Assembly (NCBI RefSeq): GCF_051027545.1
Contig: NZ_CP194902.1
Coordinates: 1,798,001-1,862,000, forward strand
Length of the DNA stretch: 64,000 bases
Source of the DNA: Methylocaldum sp002005105
GTDB lineage: Bacteria; Pseudomonadota; Gammaproteobacteria; Methylococcales; Methylococcaceae
Direction: 5' to 3'
Positions 43,071 through 53,500 of the stretch are shown here, piece by piece (position 1 is the first letter of the stretch; each line of letters begins with the position of its first letter). Below the pieces are notes generated by a model. It worked only from the letters and a program-made list of their open reading frames with translations. It ran no database searches and was not told the DNA's origin. The translations under genes were made by a program, and so were the position numbers.

Positions 43071-43100
43071 CACCAACGTTGATGGCAGCCCGGCTTTTTT
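43058..43100 (+). terminator. Riboswitch-linked intrinsic terminator
   Basis: AGCCGGGTTGCCA (43058-43070) pairs with TGGCAGCCCGGCT (43083-43095), a 13-bp stem with one G-U pair, and six T follow (43095-43100). The left arm is the 3' strand of the aptamer, so aptamer and terminator exclude each other. This predicts read-through when c-di-GMP is bound (an ON switch). Confidence 0.75.
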
Positions 43101-43107
43101 GTTTTCG

Positions 43108-43155
43108 GTGCCTGAAAAACGGCACAAAAAAGCCGGTCGCCGAAAAGCGACCGGC
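43108..43155 (+). promoter_or_regulatory. Two further leader hairpins
   Basis: GTGCC-8 nt-GGCAC followed by six A, then GCCGGTCGC-CGAAAA-GCGACCGGC, a perfect 9-bp stem. They may stabilise the mRNA 5' end or separate the riboswitch from the coding region. Confidence 0.45.
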
Positions 43156-43232
43156 GAAAACGGCCCTGCAGATAAACCTTGAGAAGACGTCTGCAAGGTA
43201 TTTTCAACCGCAATTTTAAACAAGGCATGGAA

Positions 43233-44003
43233 ATGAACAAACTGAAAGCGATTACCGCCGGCGTGCTATTGGCTTTGGGCGCCACCGGCGCAGAAGCGTC
43301 GATTAGCGATGGGCAGTATCCGAACGTGGGCGAATTGTTCGTGTCGATTTTCGATCCCAGCGCGAACGGCGGCCTGGGTCGCACCTACTTCCGCGATCTC
43401 GACGTTTCACTCACTGACGTGCTGAACGCCGGTTCGAACTGGGCGTTCAGCGTCAATCTGGGTGCTGACGCCAATTATGCCGGCTTTGCCGGCAAGGCAG
43501 ACCTGCAGTACAACATCGCCGCCGTGTACACCCTCGACGAGGGCGGTGCCAATATCGATCAATGGGGTATTCTGGCTACCGGGTCTTCGTTCAACGGCGG
43601 TTTCGGTAATGTTTTATCCACGATTACCAACATTCAGGGCTATATCAGCAAACTGAACACCGCGCTGGGCGACAACGTGTCGGGCGTCGTGGATAACGGG
43701 CTGCCGCAGTCCTGGGACGACGGCAACTGGGGTCCGCTGATGGGCGCCGCTCCCAGCGTGTTCGCCTCCACCGCCGGCGGCGTCGACCTGGCAACCCTTT
43801 TCTTCCACGTGACCAATAACACCGGCGACGACAGCGACGGCATCGTCAATCAGATTGCCGGGCGCTGGCTGCTGTCGAGCAACGGCACCCTGGAATTCGG
43901 CCCGGCCGGCTCCTCTCCGGTACCGGTTCCCGCGGCGATCTATCTGCTTGGCTCCGCTCTGGCCGGCTTGACCCTGGTCAGCCGCCGCGGCCAGAAAGCG
44001 TAA
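43233..44003 (+). CDS. Secreted VPxPAA-tailed protein, first gene of the secretion locus
   Basis: 256 residues from ATG 43233 (AAGG seven bases upstream); an ATG two codons earlier is possible. Signal peptide KLKAITAGVLLALGATGAEA. The mature domain is rich in Asn, Gly and Asp with no recognised fold. The tail VPVPAAIYLLGSALAGLTLV followed by SRRGQKA is an exosortase-type sorting signal. It is the first gene after the Pho box and riboswitch leader and lies 31 bp before the PstS-like gene. It may be a surface partner of the TpsA protein or a separately sorted phosphate-starvation protein. Confidence 0.75.
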   Translation: MNKLKAITAGVLLALGATGAEASISDGQYPNVGELFVSIFDPSANGGLGRTYFRDLDVSLTDVLNAGSNWAFSVNLGADANYAGFAGKADLQYNIAAVYTLDEGGANIDQWGILATGSSFNGGFGNVLSTITNIQGYISKLNTALGDNVSGVVDNGLPQSWDDGNWGPLMGAAPSVFASTAGGVDLATLFFHVTNNTGDDSDGIVNQIAGRWLLSSNGTLEFGPAGSSPVPVPAAIYLLGSALAGLTLVSRRGQKA

Positions 44004-44034
44004 TCTCCCAAATATCCTTAACGGAGAAAATTCG

Positions 44035-45603
44035 ATGAAAGTCAATCGTTTGTCTGTCGCCATGGCGGCAACGGCGCTGCTCGGCGCCGGCGAAGCCTTC
44101 GCTCTCGCTCCCGGCGCGGCCGTGGATATCGAAATCTGGGCATCCGGCGCCACCGCACAGGACAAGGGCGTGGAAGCGCTCTTTTCCGAACTCTGCGTGG
44201 CCGGAACCCTGGATATCTACCGCGACAACGCCAACGCGTCCAAGCCGGGAGCGCAGCACTCGGCTTATTTCTGCCGGCTCGACTCCACCAAGGTGACCGG
44301 CCTCGGCACCGTAAATCCGAACGTGTTGTTCCACAAGCGTTCTCAGGGCGGCTCGGCGCAGGGCGTAACGCCGCTGATTCTCGATCAGGCGATCACGCAC
44401 ATGGAGATCAACAACGGCAACTGCACCAAGACCGCGCCCGACAGCTTCTACCGCTGCCGAGTCAGCAGCGCGGGCGACACCATTCTGCACGAGTCGGATC
44501 TCGGCGTAAGCGACGTCAACCCGGATCTGTTCCGCGGGGTCAACGCGCCCAGGGAGGACGGCGTGAAGCAGCCGGATGTCACGACCGCCCAGGTTTCGAG
44601 CTTGCTGGACGTGACCCCGGCCGCGGGCCTGGTGTTCGGCATTCCGGTAACGCTGTCTCTTTATACCGCCCTGCAGGACGCGCAGATGGACCAGGGCCGG
44701 ATCCCCGCCGGTTGCGCGCTGGGGGATGACAGCAATCCCGATTGCATGCCCAGCCTCAGCTCCGAGCAAGTGGCTTCGCTGCTGGCCGGCAAGGTGCAGA
44801 ACTGGAACCGGTTCAAGGTTCAGATCGGCGCGGCGTCCGTCAACTTTTTCGACAATTATTCCGGCGGCATGAATCTGACCGACAACAAGGTGGCCATCTG
44901 CCGCCGCGTCGACGGTTCTGGCACGCAGGCGCAAGCCAACGCGGTGTTCCTGAACAATCCGTGCATGAGCGGCGCGGTCAATCCGGTGGGCGGTACCAAT
45001 AACTTGAGCGGACCGATCGTGCCCTCGACCAACCTCGCCCTGAACGGCGTCGGCCAGTCGGGCTCCGGGGACGTGGACAACTGCCTGGCCGATTTCAACG
45101 ACGGCACCAACACCGGCGGATCTGGTAACACGTCCAAGCGCTGGGCGATCGGCATCCAGAGCCTGGAGAAGAACTCCGGCAGGGATAAGAACGGCAATCC
45201 CATTGCCCGCAAGAACTACCGCTTCGTGAAGATCGACGGCGCCGCGCCGACGCTGGCCGAGGTCGCTGCCGGCCGCTACCCGGACTGGGTGGAGCAGACC
45301 TTCCAGTGGCGCAAGGCTTCGGTGGGCGGCCCGACGGGAGACGTGCTGACGATCCTGCAGAAGATCGCTCAGGACGCCAGCAAGCCGTCGATCGTGAAAG
45401 ACCTGAACGTGGAGTTCAACCATCCGTTCGGCCAGTCGGGCTTCCTGGCTCTCAGCACCAACGGCACCAACGCCCAGACCTTCCCATTCGATGCGGCCAA
45501 CAATCCGACGATCAACCTGACCCATAAACAGGGTTCTTCGCTGGACAACTGCCGCGCGCCGACGGTCAACACCACTGCCAACAAAAATCTGTTGGATCTG
45601 TAA
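44035..45603 (+). CDS. Secreted PstS-like (periplasmic binding fold) protein
   Basis: 522 residues, GGAG eight bases before ATG 44035. Signal peptide SVAMAATALLGAGEAFA. The start of the mature chain, VDIEIWASGATAQDKGVEAL then FSELC, and the later GTQAQANAVFLNNPC recall the SGATA/SGT phosphate-contact segments of PstS-type proteins, enlarged by insertions. Six or more cysteines suggest extracytoplasmic disulfides. Similar large PstS-like proteins are found next to two-partner secretion genes in other proteobacteria. With the Pho box upstream, a role in phosphate or organophosphate capture is reasonable but unproven. Confidence 0.6.
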   Translation: MKVNRLSVAMAATALLGAGEAFALAPGAAVDIEIWASGATAQDKGVEALFSELCVAGTLDIYRDNANASKPGAQHSAYFCRLDSTKVTGLGTVNPNVLFHKRSQGGSAQGVTPLILDQAITHMEINNGNCTKTAPDSFYRCRVSSAGDTILHESDLGVSDVNPDLFRGVNAPREDGVKQPDVTTAQVSSLLDVTPAAGLVFGIPVTLSLYTALQDAQMDQGRIPAGCALGDDSNPDCMPSLSSEQVASLLAGKVQNWNRFKVQIGAASVNFFDNYSGGMNLTDNKVAICRRVDGSGTQAQANAVFLNNPCMSGAVNPVGGTNNLSGPIVPSTNLALNGVGQSGSGDVDNCLADFNDGTNTGGSGNTSKRWAIGIQSLEKNSGRDKNGNPIARKNYRFVKIDGAAPTLAEVAAGRYPDWVEQTFQWRKASVGGPTGDVLTILQKIAQDASKPSIVKDLNVEFNHPFGQSGFLALSTNGTNAQTFPFDAANNPTINLTHKQGSSLDNCRAPTVNTTANKNLLDL

Positions 45604-45670
45604 AGGACAAGGGACCGGCTGGGATGCCTGAAGGGCCGCGGGCCATTCGGCTCGCGGCCAAGGCAGGGAA

Positions 45671-45698
45671 GGGGGATGGGGCTTTTCGCCCATCCCCC
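45671..45698 (+). terminator. Strong hairpin between PstS-like gene and tpsB
   Basis: GGGGGATGGG-GCTTTTCG-CCCATCCCCC forms a perfect 10-bp stem with no following T-run. A second GC hairpin (GGCCGCGGGCC/GGCTCGCGGCC) lies at about 45631-45656. They probably modulate relative expression or stability rather than terminate fully. Confidence 0.5.
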
Positions 45699-45810
45699 GC
45701 TTGCGTTTGTGCGGCGAGCGATCGAAGAGAGGCCTAACGGATGTTTTCGGTCCGGCGAGCCGCGATTGCGAAGGTGCCCCGCAGGGGCGGATAGAAGAAG
45801 TAGAAAAACC

Positions 45811-47460
45811 TTGTTTATACGTTTTCCGAATTCGAGCTTGCCGAAGATAAGTTGCACGTCCTTGTTTGTGCTTCTCTTGTCGGGGTTCGGCGAAGCCTGG
45901 GCGGAACCGCCCGGCGCCGGCACCGCCGCGCCCGATGCGGCGACAGAAGTTCCGGCGGAACAGCCGATTTTCGACGTCATGGAATACCTGGTCGAGGGAA
46001 ATACCGTGCTGGAATCGAAGACCGTCGAAAAGACGGTCTACCCCTTTCTTGGGCCGGGCAAGAGCATCGACGACGTGGAGAAGGCTCGGGAGGCGCTCGA
46101 AGCGGCATACCACAAAGCCGGCTTTCAGACGGTTTTGGTGGATATTCCGGAACAGGACGTCGATCAGGGCATCGTTCGGCTCCAGGTGACGGAAGGACAG
46201 GTGGAGCGGCTCAAGATCACCGGATCGCGATATTACTCTCTCGGAAAGATCAGAGAGGGCGTGCCGGCACTCGCAAAAGGGGAGATTCCCAATATGCCGG
46301 CGGTGCAGGGCCAGCTCGCAAAACTAGGGGGCGAATCGCCGGACCGGGAGATCACGCCGATCCTCCGCGCGGGATCGACGCCGGGCAAGCTGGAAGTGGA
46401 GTTGCAGGTGAAGGACCGATTACCGCTGCACGGCAGCGTGGAGATGAACGGCCGCAACAGCGAGGGCACGAGCCGTTCCCGGCTGATCGCCTCGCTGCGT
46501 TACGACAATCTCTGGCAGCGCTTCCATAGCGCGTCCCTGCAATACCAAGTAAGTCCCGAAAACTACGACGAAGTGGAAGTGTGGGCCGGAACCTACGTGT
46601 TGCCCACCGGAATCGCCGATACCCGGCTGGCACTGTATGGCGTCGGCATCAGTTCCAACACTCAGATCGCCACCGCGGGAGCTTTGTCGGTAGTGGGTAC
46701 CGGCAACATTTTCGGCTTGCGCGTGGTGAAACCGCTAGAGCCGCTCGACGGCTATTTTCACAGCCTCACTTTCGGATTCGACTACAAGGAATTCAATCAG
46801 GGCCTGAGCCTGGTGGGGCAGGATCAGCAGAACACGCCCATCACCTACGCTCCCTTTACCTTGAGCTACGACGGCACGTGGCGGGACGAGTCCGCCGTGA
46901 CCGCCATGAGCCTTGCCTCCCATTTTTCCGTCCGCGGACTCGGAAACGAGCAGAAGGAATTCGAGGACAAGCGCTTCGGCGCCCGAGCGAATTATCTGTA
47001 CTTCACGGCCGATTTGAGACACGAGCGGGAGCTTCCGCTCGGCTTGCGGTTCCTCGCCAAGGGGGCCGGGCAGGTAACCGACTCGCCCCTCATCAGCAAC
47101 GAGCAGTTCGCGGTGGGCGGACCGCAGAGCGTCCGGGGTTACTACCAAACCCAGCAGTTGGGCGACCATGGCGTGAACCTGTCGGTCGAACTGCAAAGCC
47201 CGGCGCTGATCGCGGAAGGATGGGGTTTCACGCATCAGCTGCGGGCGCTGGCGTTTTTCGACTGGGCCTATCTGTGGATCGTCGATCCGCTTCCGGCCAA
47301 TCCGAGCTTTTATCGGCTTGCGTCCGCCGGCGCGGGTTTGAGGCTTCGGATGTTTCAGCATGTGACGGGCGAGCTGGATTGGGGGTATCCGCTGTATTCG
47401 CAGGGCACGGTGGACGTGGGCGAACAGCGGGTGGATTTTCGCGTGGCCTACGAGTTCTGA
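45811..47460 (+). CDS. TpsB/Omp85-type outer-membrane transporter of two-partner secretion
   Basis: 549 residues if started at TTG 45811; the frame is open to 45676, but only the TTG start gives a signal peptide at the N-terminus (SCTSLFVLLLSGFGEAWA). A POTRA-type region (FDVMEYLVEGNTVLESKTVE, VRLQVTEGQVERLKITGSRY) precedes a 16-strand barrel with the VGGPQSVRGYY motif of the conserved L6 loop. It exports the TpsA protein encoded 42 bp downstream. The layout resembles the phosphate-regulated PdtB/PdtA system of Pseudomonas aeruginosa. Confidence 0.85.
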   Translation: MFIRFPNSSLPKISCTSLFVLLLSGFGEAWAEPPGAGTAAPDAATEVPAEQPIFDVMEYLVEGNTVLESKTVEKTVYPFLGPGKSIDDVEKAREALEAAYHKAGFQTVLVDIPEQDVDQGIVRLQVTEGQVERLKITGSRYYSLGKIREGVPALAKGEIPNMPAVQGQLAKLGGESPDREITPILRAGSTPGKLEVELQVKDRLPLHGSVEMNGRNSEGTSRSRLIASLRYDNLWQRFHSASLQYQVSPENYDEVEVWAGTYVLPTGIADTRLALYGVGISSNTQIATAGALSVVGTGNIFGLRVVKPLEPLDGYFHSLTFGFDYKEFNQGLSLVGQDQQNTPITYAPFTLSYDGTWRDESAVTAMSLASHFSVRGLGNEQKEFEDKRFGARANYLYFTADLRHERELPLGLRFLAKGAGQVTDSPLISNEQFAVGGPQSVRGYYQTQQLGDHGVNLSVELQSPALIAEGWGFTHQLRALAFFDWAYLWIVDPLPANPSFYRLASAGAGLRLRMFQHVTGELDWGYPLYSQGTVDVGEQRVDFRVAYEF

Positions 47461-47502
47461 TTCCTAGGCAGTACCACGGGCGCAAGTATCGAGGTAAAGA
47501 GG

Positions 47503-50500
47503 ATGTCTGTTAAGAACCGGAATAAACCCGAGAATAAGACGATTGCCCTGAAGCCGCTCGCTGCCGCGGTGCGGGCATGCATGGCGAGCGGTATCTTGCT
47601 TAGCGCAAGCCCGCCGCCGGTCCATGCCGAGCTGCCGGTCGCCGCCGACGTATGGGCGGCCCTGGGAAACGCCACCCGCAGCGTGAATGGCGGCACGATG
47701 GTGATCAACCAGTTGACGGACAAAGCCATTCTCGACTGGAAGAGTTTCAACATCGGCGCGGAGAATGCCGTTCACTTCAATCAGCCGGCCGCTACCTCGG
47801 TGGCCCTGAACCGCATCCATCAAAACGACCCCAGCCGCATTTTCGGTGCCCTGACGGCCAACGGGCAGATTTATCTCGTTAACAAGAACGGCTTCGTATT
47901 CGGCAAGAACGCCCAAGTCAACGTCAATTCGCTGGTTGCCACCACGCTCAACATCAGCGAGGACGTATTCAAGCGCGGCATTACCAAGGCGTTCGACCAG
48001 GACGGAACCGCCGCGCTGCAAGCGGGCGGCGAGACTTATCTCAAGGACGCGCAAGGCCGTTTCGTCTTCGACCAGAACGGTGAAAAAGTCAAAATCCAAA
48101 TCTTCGTCCAGCCGGGCGCTCAATTGAGAACCAATGCTCCAGGCGGGCGGATCATTATTGCCGCGCCGTCGGTGGTGAACCAGGGGACCATCGAGACCCC
48201 GGACGGCCAGACGATTCTGGCGGCGGCGACGGACAAGGTGTATCTGCAGGAAGCCGATCCCGATTCCGGCATCCGAGGGCTTCTGGTGGAGGTTGAGACC
48301 GGGGGTGACGTCAAGAACGTCGGCAAGATCATCACGGAAAGAGGCAATGCCACCCTGATCGGTTTTGCCGTCAATCAAGAAGGTCGGGTATCGGCTACCA
48401 CCTCGGTCAGTCTGAACGGGTCGGTACGCTTGCTGGCGCGGGAGGGCCACCAAACCGTTGAAAGCGGACGCAGGAAGCTGTTGCGTCCGATGAGCACGGC
48501 CCGCGTCCAGGATCTCGGGGACGGACTTGGGACACGAGCTACGGTAGAGCTGGGACCGAACAGTGTTACGGAGGTGATTCCGGACTCGGATAAGTCGAAA
48601 ACCGCCGTGGACGCCCAGCCCCAGGCACGCTCGAAAATCGAGATCAGCGGCAGCAAGATCGTGCTTCGCAAGGATTCGACGGTTTACGCCCCGGCGGGAG
48701 AGATCGAGCTAACCGCTACGAAAAGTCCGGCCACGCCGCTGGTAGCCGGGGTCGAGAACGACAGCCGGATATACATGGAGTCGGGAAGCCGCATCGATGC
48801 TTCCGGCCTGAGAGACGTTTCCCTTCCGATGGAGCGAAACGTGGCGGAGGTGGAGTTGCGCTCTTTCGAGCTGCGGGACTCGCCGTTGCAGAAAAACGGG
48901 ATACTGAAAGGCAAGACCGTGCGTGTGGATATCCGCGATCCGATCAAGATCGCCGATATTTCGGGAGCCTTGGCCCGCATCGAACGGAATATCGACGAGC
49001 GCAGCACCGCCGGCGGAACGATCCGAATCCGCTCGGAGGGCGACGTGATCGTCAAACCCGGCGCGGTGCTGGACTATTCGGGCGGCTCGGTCTCGTATCG
49101 CGACGGCTACATCAGCACTACCAAACTGATTTCGCAGGGCCGGCTATACGATATCGGCGAAGCGGATCCGAACCGCATTTACGACGGCGTGTTCGGAGAA
49201 GTGATCAAGGTTTACGAAAAGTGGGGCATTACCCGCCGCTGGTCGATTCCGGGGCCGCTCGGTCTCGGCCGCTTCGAGGCGGGCTACGTGGAGGGAAAGC
49301 CCGGCGGAGCTCTGGAACTGAGCGGCTACCGCGTGGCGCTGGACGGAGTACTGCGCGGAGAGACGGTCGACGGCCGATTGCAGCGCACCGTCGGGAAGCG
49401 GGTGCCGGGAAGTTCCTTGACGATCGACGTAGGCATCGGCCAGGGGCGGCAGGCGGTCGTCTTTGCCGGTGACCACATCGTTCGCGATATCGGCGAGAAA
49501 GATGAGTTTCCGAAGAGCGGGTCGGGCAGCGAAAACATCCCCGCGCCCCTGGTGCTGGACACCGGCGCCCTGGCGAATTCGGAGTCGCGGCATGTGGCCG
49601 TGAAAAGCAGTCGGGGAATCACGATACAGGACGACGCCCGTCTGGCGCTTCCGGCCGGCGGCAGCCTCAAGCTTACAGGGGACCGAATCGACGTAGCCGG
49701 CGAGATTGGCATCCCCTCCGGATCGATCAGTCTCGAATCTCTCGGGAGCGCGGGGACACCGACGTCCGGCGAGGTCACGCTGGCCTCCGGCGCGGCGATC
49801 GATGCACGGGGAGCATGGGTGAACGATACGCCCGATCTTCCGGGAAGCAACCGCTTTTCTCCGATTGCCATAGACGGCGGAACGGTGGCGATCAAGACCA
49901 GGGAAGGGGATCTGGTATTGGAGGCCGGCAGCCGAATCGACGTGAGCGGCGGGGCTTGGCTGGATGCGGACGGCCGCCTTACCGCCGGCCGGGGAGGCGA
50001 TATCAGTCTGGCCGCGACCGGTTTGAACGGCGCGAGTCTGGTCTTGGACGGGGATTTGCGTGGATTCGGCATCGACCGGAGCGGCACCCTGAGCCTGACC
50101 GCCAACGAGATCGCCATCGGCGACGGGCCGGTGGTTCCGCATGCCGGTTCCGTGTTGAAGCCGCTGGTGCTGCCGTCCGATTTTTTCCAGCGAGGCGGGT
50201 TTACGGATTACCGGCTGACGTCGAACGTGTTCGGCATAATCGTCACCCCGGGGCTGGTCCATCCCTTGGTGCGCACACTGGAGTTGGGGAAGGGATTCGA
50301 GTCGCTGCCCGACGGCGGGGATTTGGCCGTGTACAGCCGCATCGTGGAGTTGCCGGAATTTCTCCGCCCCGCCGCTATCCTGAGCCTGGCGGTCGATCAG
50401 GCGAATACTTACGACAGCAAGGAATGGCTGACCGTTCAACGCGGCGCCGAAATTCGCACCGATGCGGGCGGAAAAGTGGCCTTGGCTTCGGATACGGGGA

Positions 50501-53500
50501 TTGCCCTTGGCGGCACGATAGACGCCCCTTCGGGTGAAATCTCGCTCCGAATCACCAAACCGAACGTAGATCGGGGCTTCAACGACTCCCAGGCGATCTG
50601 GCTGGAGACCGGGAGCCGGTTGCTGGCGCGCGGCGCTTTCAAGCCGGAGCTGGATCCTCTCGGGCTTCGCAAGGGCGAACTGCTGCCCGGCGGCAAAATC
50701 AGTCTCGTCGCCGGCCGCGGCTATATTCTCGCGCAGGAGGATTCGCTGATCGATGCCTCGGGCTCTTCCCGCACGCTGGATATTCTCGAAAGAACGAGCG
50801 GCGGCCTGGGCCTTGAAATCACTCCCCGGCTGGTCGCTTCGCGCGGCGGCACGGTGAACCTGACCGCAGCCGAGGGCATTCTCTGGGACGGCTCTTTCCG
50901 CGCGGCATCAGGCGGCGCAAACGCCGGCGGCGGCAGTCTCAATATCGAGCTGGATAAACGTCTACGCCTCAAAGCGCGGGACATCGGGGGGGTGCCGTTC
51001 CCGGACGATGGTCCGAATTCCGACCAAGAGCTTCCCATCCCTCGTGTCATCGAGGTCTCCGCATCGGATCGGACCCTGATTCCCGACGGTCTCGCTCCGG
51101 GCGCCAAAATCCCGGATCGGTTCTACGCACAGGCCTTGGTCGAGAGCGCTCAGATACAAGGCGGGGGATTCGCTTCCGTCAGGCTGAGATCCAACGGTGA
51201 CGGCAATGTCGGAGAAATACGGTTTTCCGGGGACGTTTCCCTGGCAGCCGAGCGGCAAATCGTGCTCGATGCGCCCAAGATTTCCTGGCAGCGGGAGGAT
51301 TCGACGGATGCCGGACGGGTCGTACTTGAAGCCGCCTATGCGGCGCTGGGGTCCACCGATAGCCGCGTGGTTCCGGCGGCGACTTCCGGCGCCGGCGCTC
51401 TCGCCATCAATGCGCAAGCCATCGACTTGATCGGAGGTGCGAGTCTCCAGGGCTTTTCCGGCGCGAACCTGAACAGCTCGGGTGATATACGCGCTAGAGG
51501 CATCATTACGAATGCCAACGCCCAGCGTGACTACAAGGGCGAGTTCCGGATCGCCGGCGATCTGGAGCTGCGCGCCGCGCAGATCTATCCGGCGACCCTC
51601 ACCGATTATGCGATCCGGGTCGAGGATGCGCCGGGCGCCACCATACGAATCGAGTCGTCGGGGCGCGCTTCTTCCCCCGTGTTCTCGGCGGGAGGCAGCC
51701 TGACTATCAACGCGCCCAACATCATCAGCTCGGGAGTGTTGAAAGCGCCCTTCGGCACGTTGACGCTCGACGCCGACGATTTGCTCGAACTGACCAGCGG
51801 AAGCCTCGCCTCGGTTTCCGGCGAAGGATTGATCGTTCCTTTCGGCCGGACGCAAGGCGGTCTCGATTGGATTTTTCCCCTAGCCGAGAATAACAACCGC
51901 GTGTTCGGCTTGGAACGTGACCTGCAACAGGGTACCGAGCTGCTGCCGGAAAAGCGGATCAATCTGAGAGGCCGCCAGGTCGCTCTCCAGGAAGGCGCCA
52001 CCGTGGACATTTCCGGCAGCGGCGATCTCTATGCCTTCGAATTCGTCAAGGGACAAGGGGGTTCCGTCGACTGGCTGAATCCGGGCGACCCGGGGTTCCT
52101 GGACGGCAGTTTCGCCTATAGGCCGTCGTTTGCGGTGATTCCCGGTCTTAACGGACTCATGACTCCTTATGATCCCATCGAATTTCCGGGCTCCGGCCTG
52201 ACGGTCGGGGACAGCGTTTACCTCGCCGGGGGATCGGGCCTGCCGGAAGGCCACTACACACTGCTGCCCGCCCATTACGCCTTGCTGCCCGGCGCCTACC
52301 TGATCTCGCCGGAGCCGGGAACGCAGGACGTCACGCCGGGTTCGGTCGCGCGCAGGCTCGACGGCGTACCCATCGTCGCCGGGCAATGGGAGGCGGCGGG
52401 AACGGCCATCCGCGACTCCCGCTGGAGCGGATTCGCCGTGGAGACCGGCGACATCGCCAGAACACGCTCCGAATATCAGGAGTATCTGGCTAACGAGTTC
52501 TTCGAGGAGAAAGCCGCAGCCGAAGAAAAGCCGGTACCGGACTTGCCCGCTTCCGCGGGTACCGTCGCCGTGTTCGCGGAGGCCAGCCTGTCTTTACGCG
52601 GGACGGTTCTGGCGTCTTCGTCCTCGGGAGGGCTCGGCGGGCGTCTGGATATCGGCGCCGACCGGCTGGCGGTGGTGGGGCGCCGCGAGGACCTCGCGGC
52701 GATCGGAGAAGGCTATGTCGGTTTGGTCGCCGAGGAACTCAATGACCTGAACGTCGGAAGTATCTTGTTGGGCGGTTCCCGGAGCCGGGAAAACACGGGA
52801 AGAAGGCTCTCTGTCAATTCGCGCTCGGTGATCGTTGGCAGCGGGGCGCGGCTGAGCGGACAGGAACTCCTTCTCGCCGCACGGGAAAATCTGACTATCG
52901 CACAAGGTGCGGCGGTGGAGAGCGTCGGCAAAACGGAATCGTCGGGCGAAACCCTGCTGGTGAGCAACGATCCGAAGACCGGAGCTGCGGACAGCAACGG
53001 CGCCTTGGTCCGGGTATCGTCGTCGGGTCTTGCGACGGTCACGAGGGACAAGGCCGTCAGCGGAGCCCGCGGGACTTTGACCGTCGAAGCCGGAGCCCTC
53101 CTCAAGTCTTCCGGTTCGATTCTCCTGGACTCCACCAAGGACACCGTGTTCCACGGAACCGTCGAAATTCCCGGAGGAGACTTGGAGTTCCGCGCCGGCG
53201 CGATCAGCTTGGGCGAGGCTCCTGCCGGTACGGGCGGTTTGGTCCTGTCGTCCGGGCAGGTGGGCGCCCTGGGCGCGAACAACCTGATTCTGACCAGTCG
53301 CTCGGACGTCAATATTTACGACGGCGTTTCCGTCGGTCTGAAGCGGCTTACCATCGATGCCGCAGCATTGCGGGGCTTCGCCGAGGTATCCGACGAAGCA
53401 AGGATTTCGGCGGAGGCGATCACTCTGGCCAATACTTCCTCCCCGGCGACTGCCGGAGCGGGAAACGGGGAGGGGACGCTGACGCTGGATGCCGCAAACA

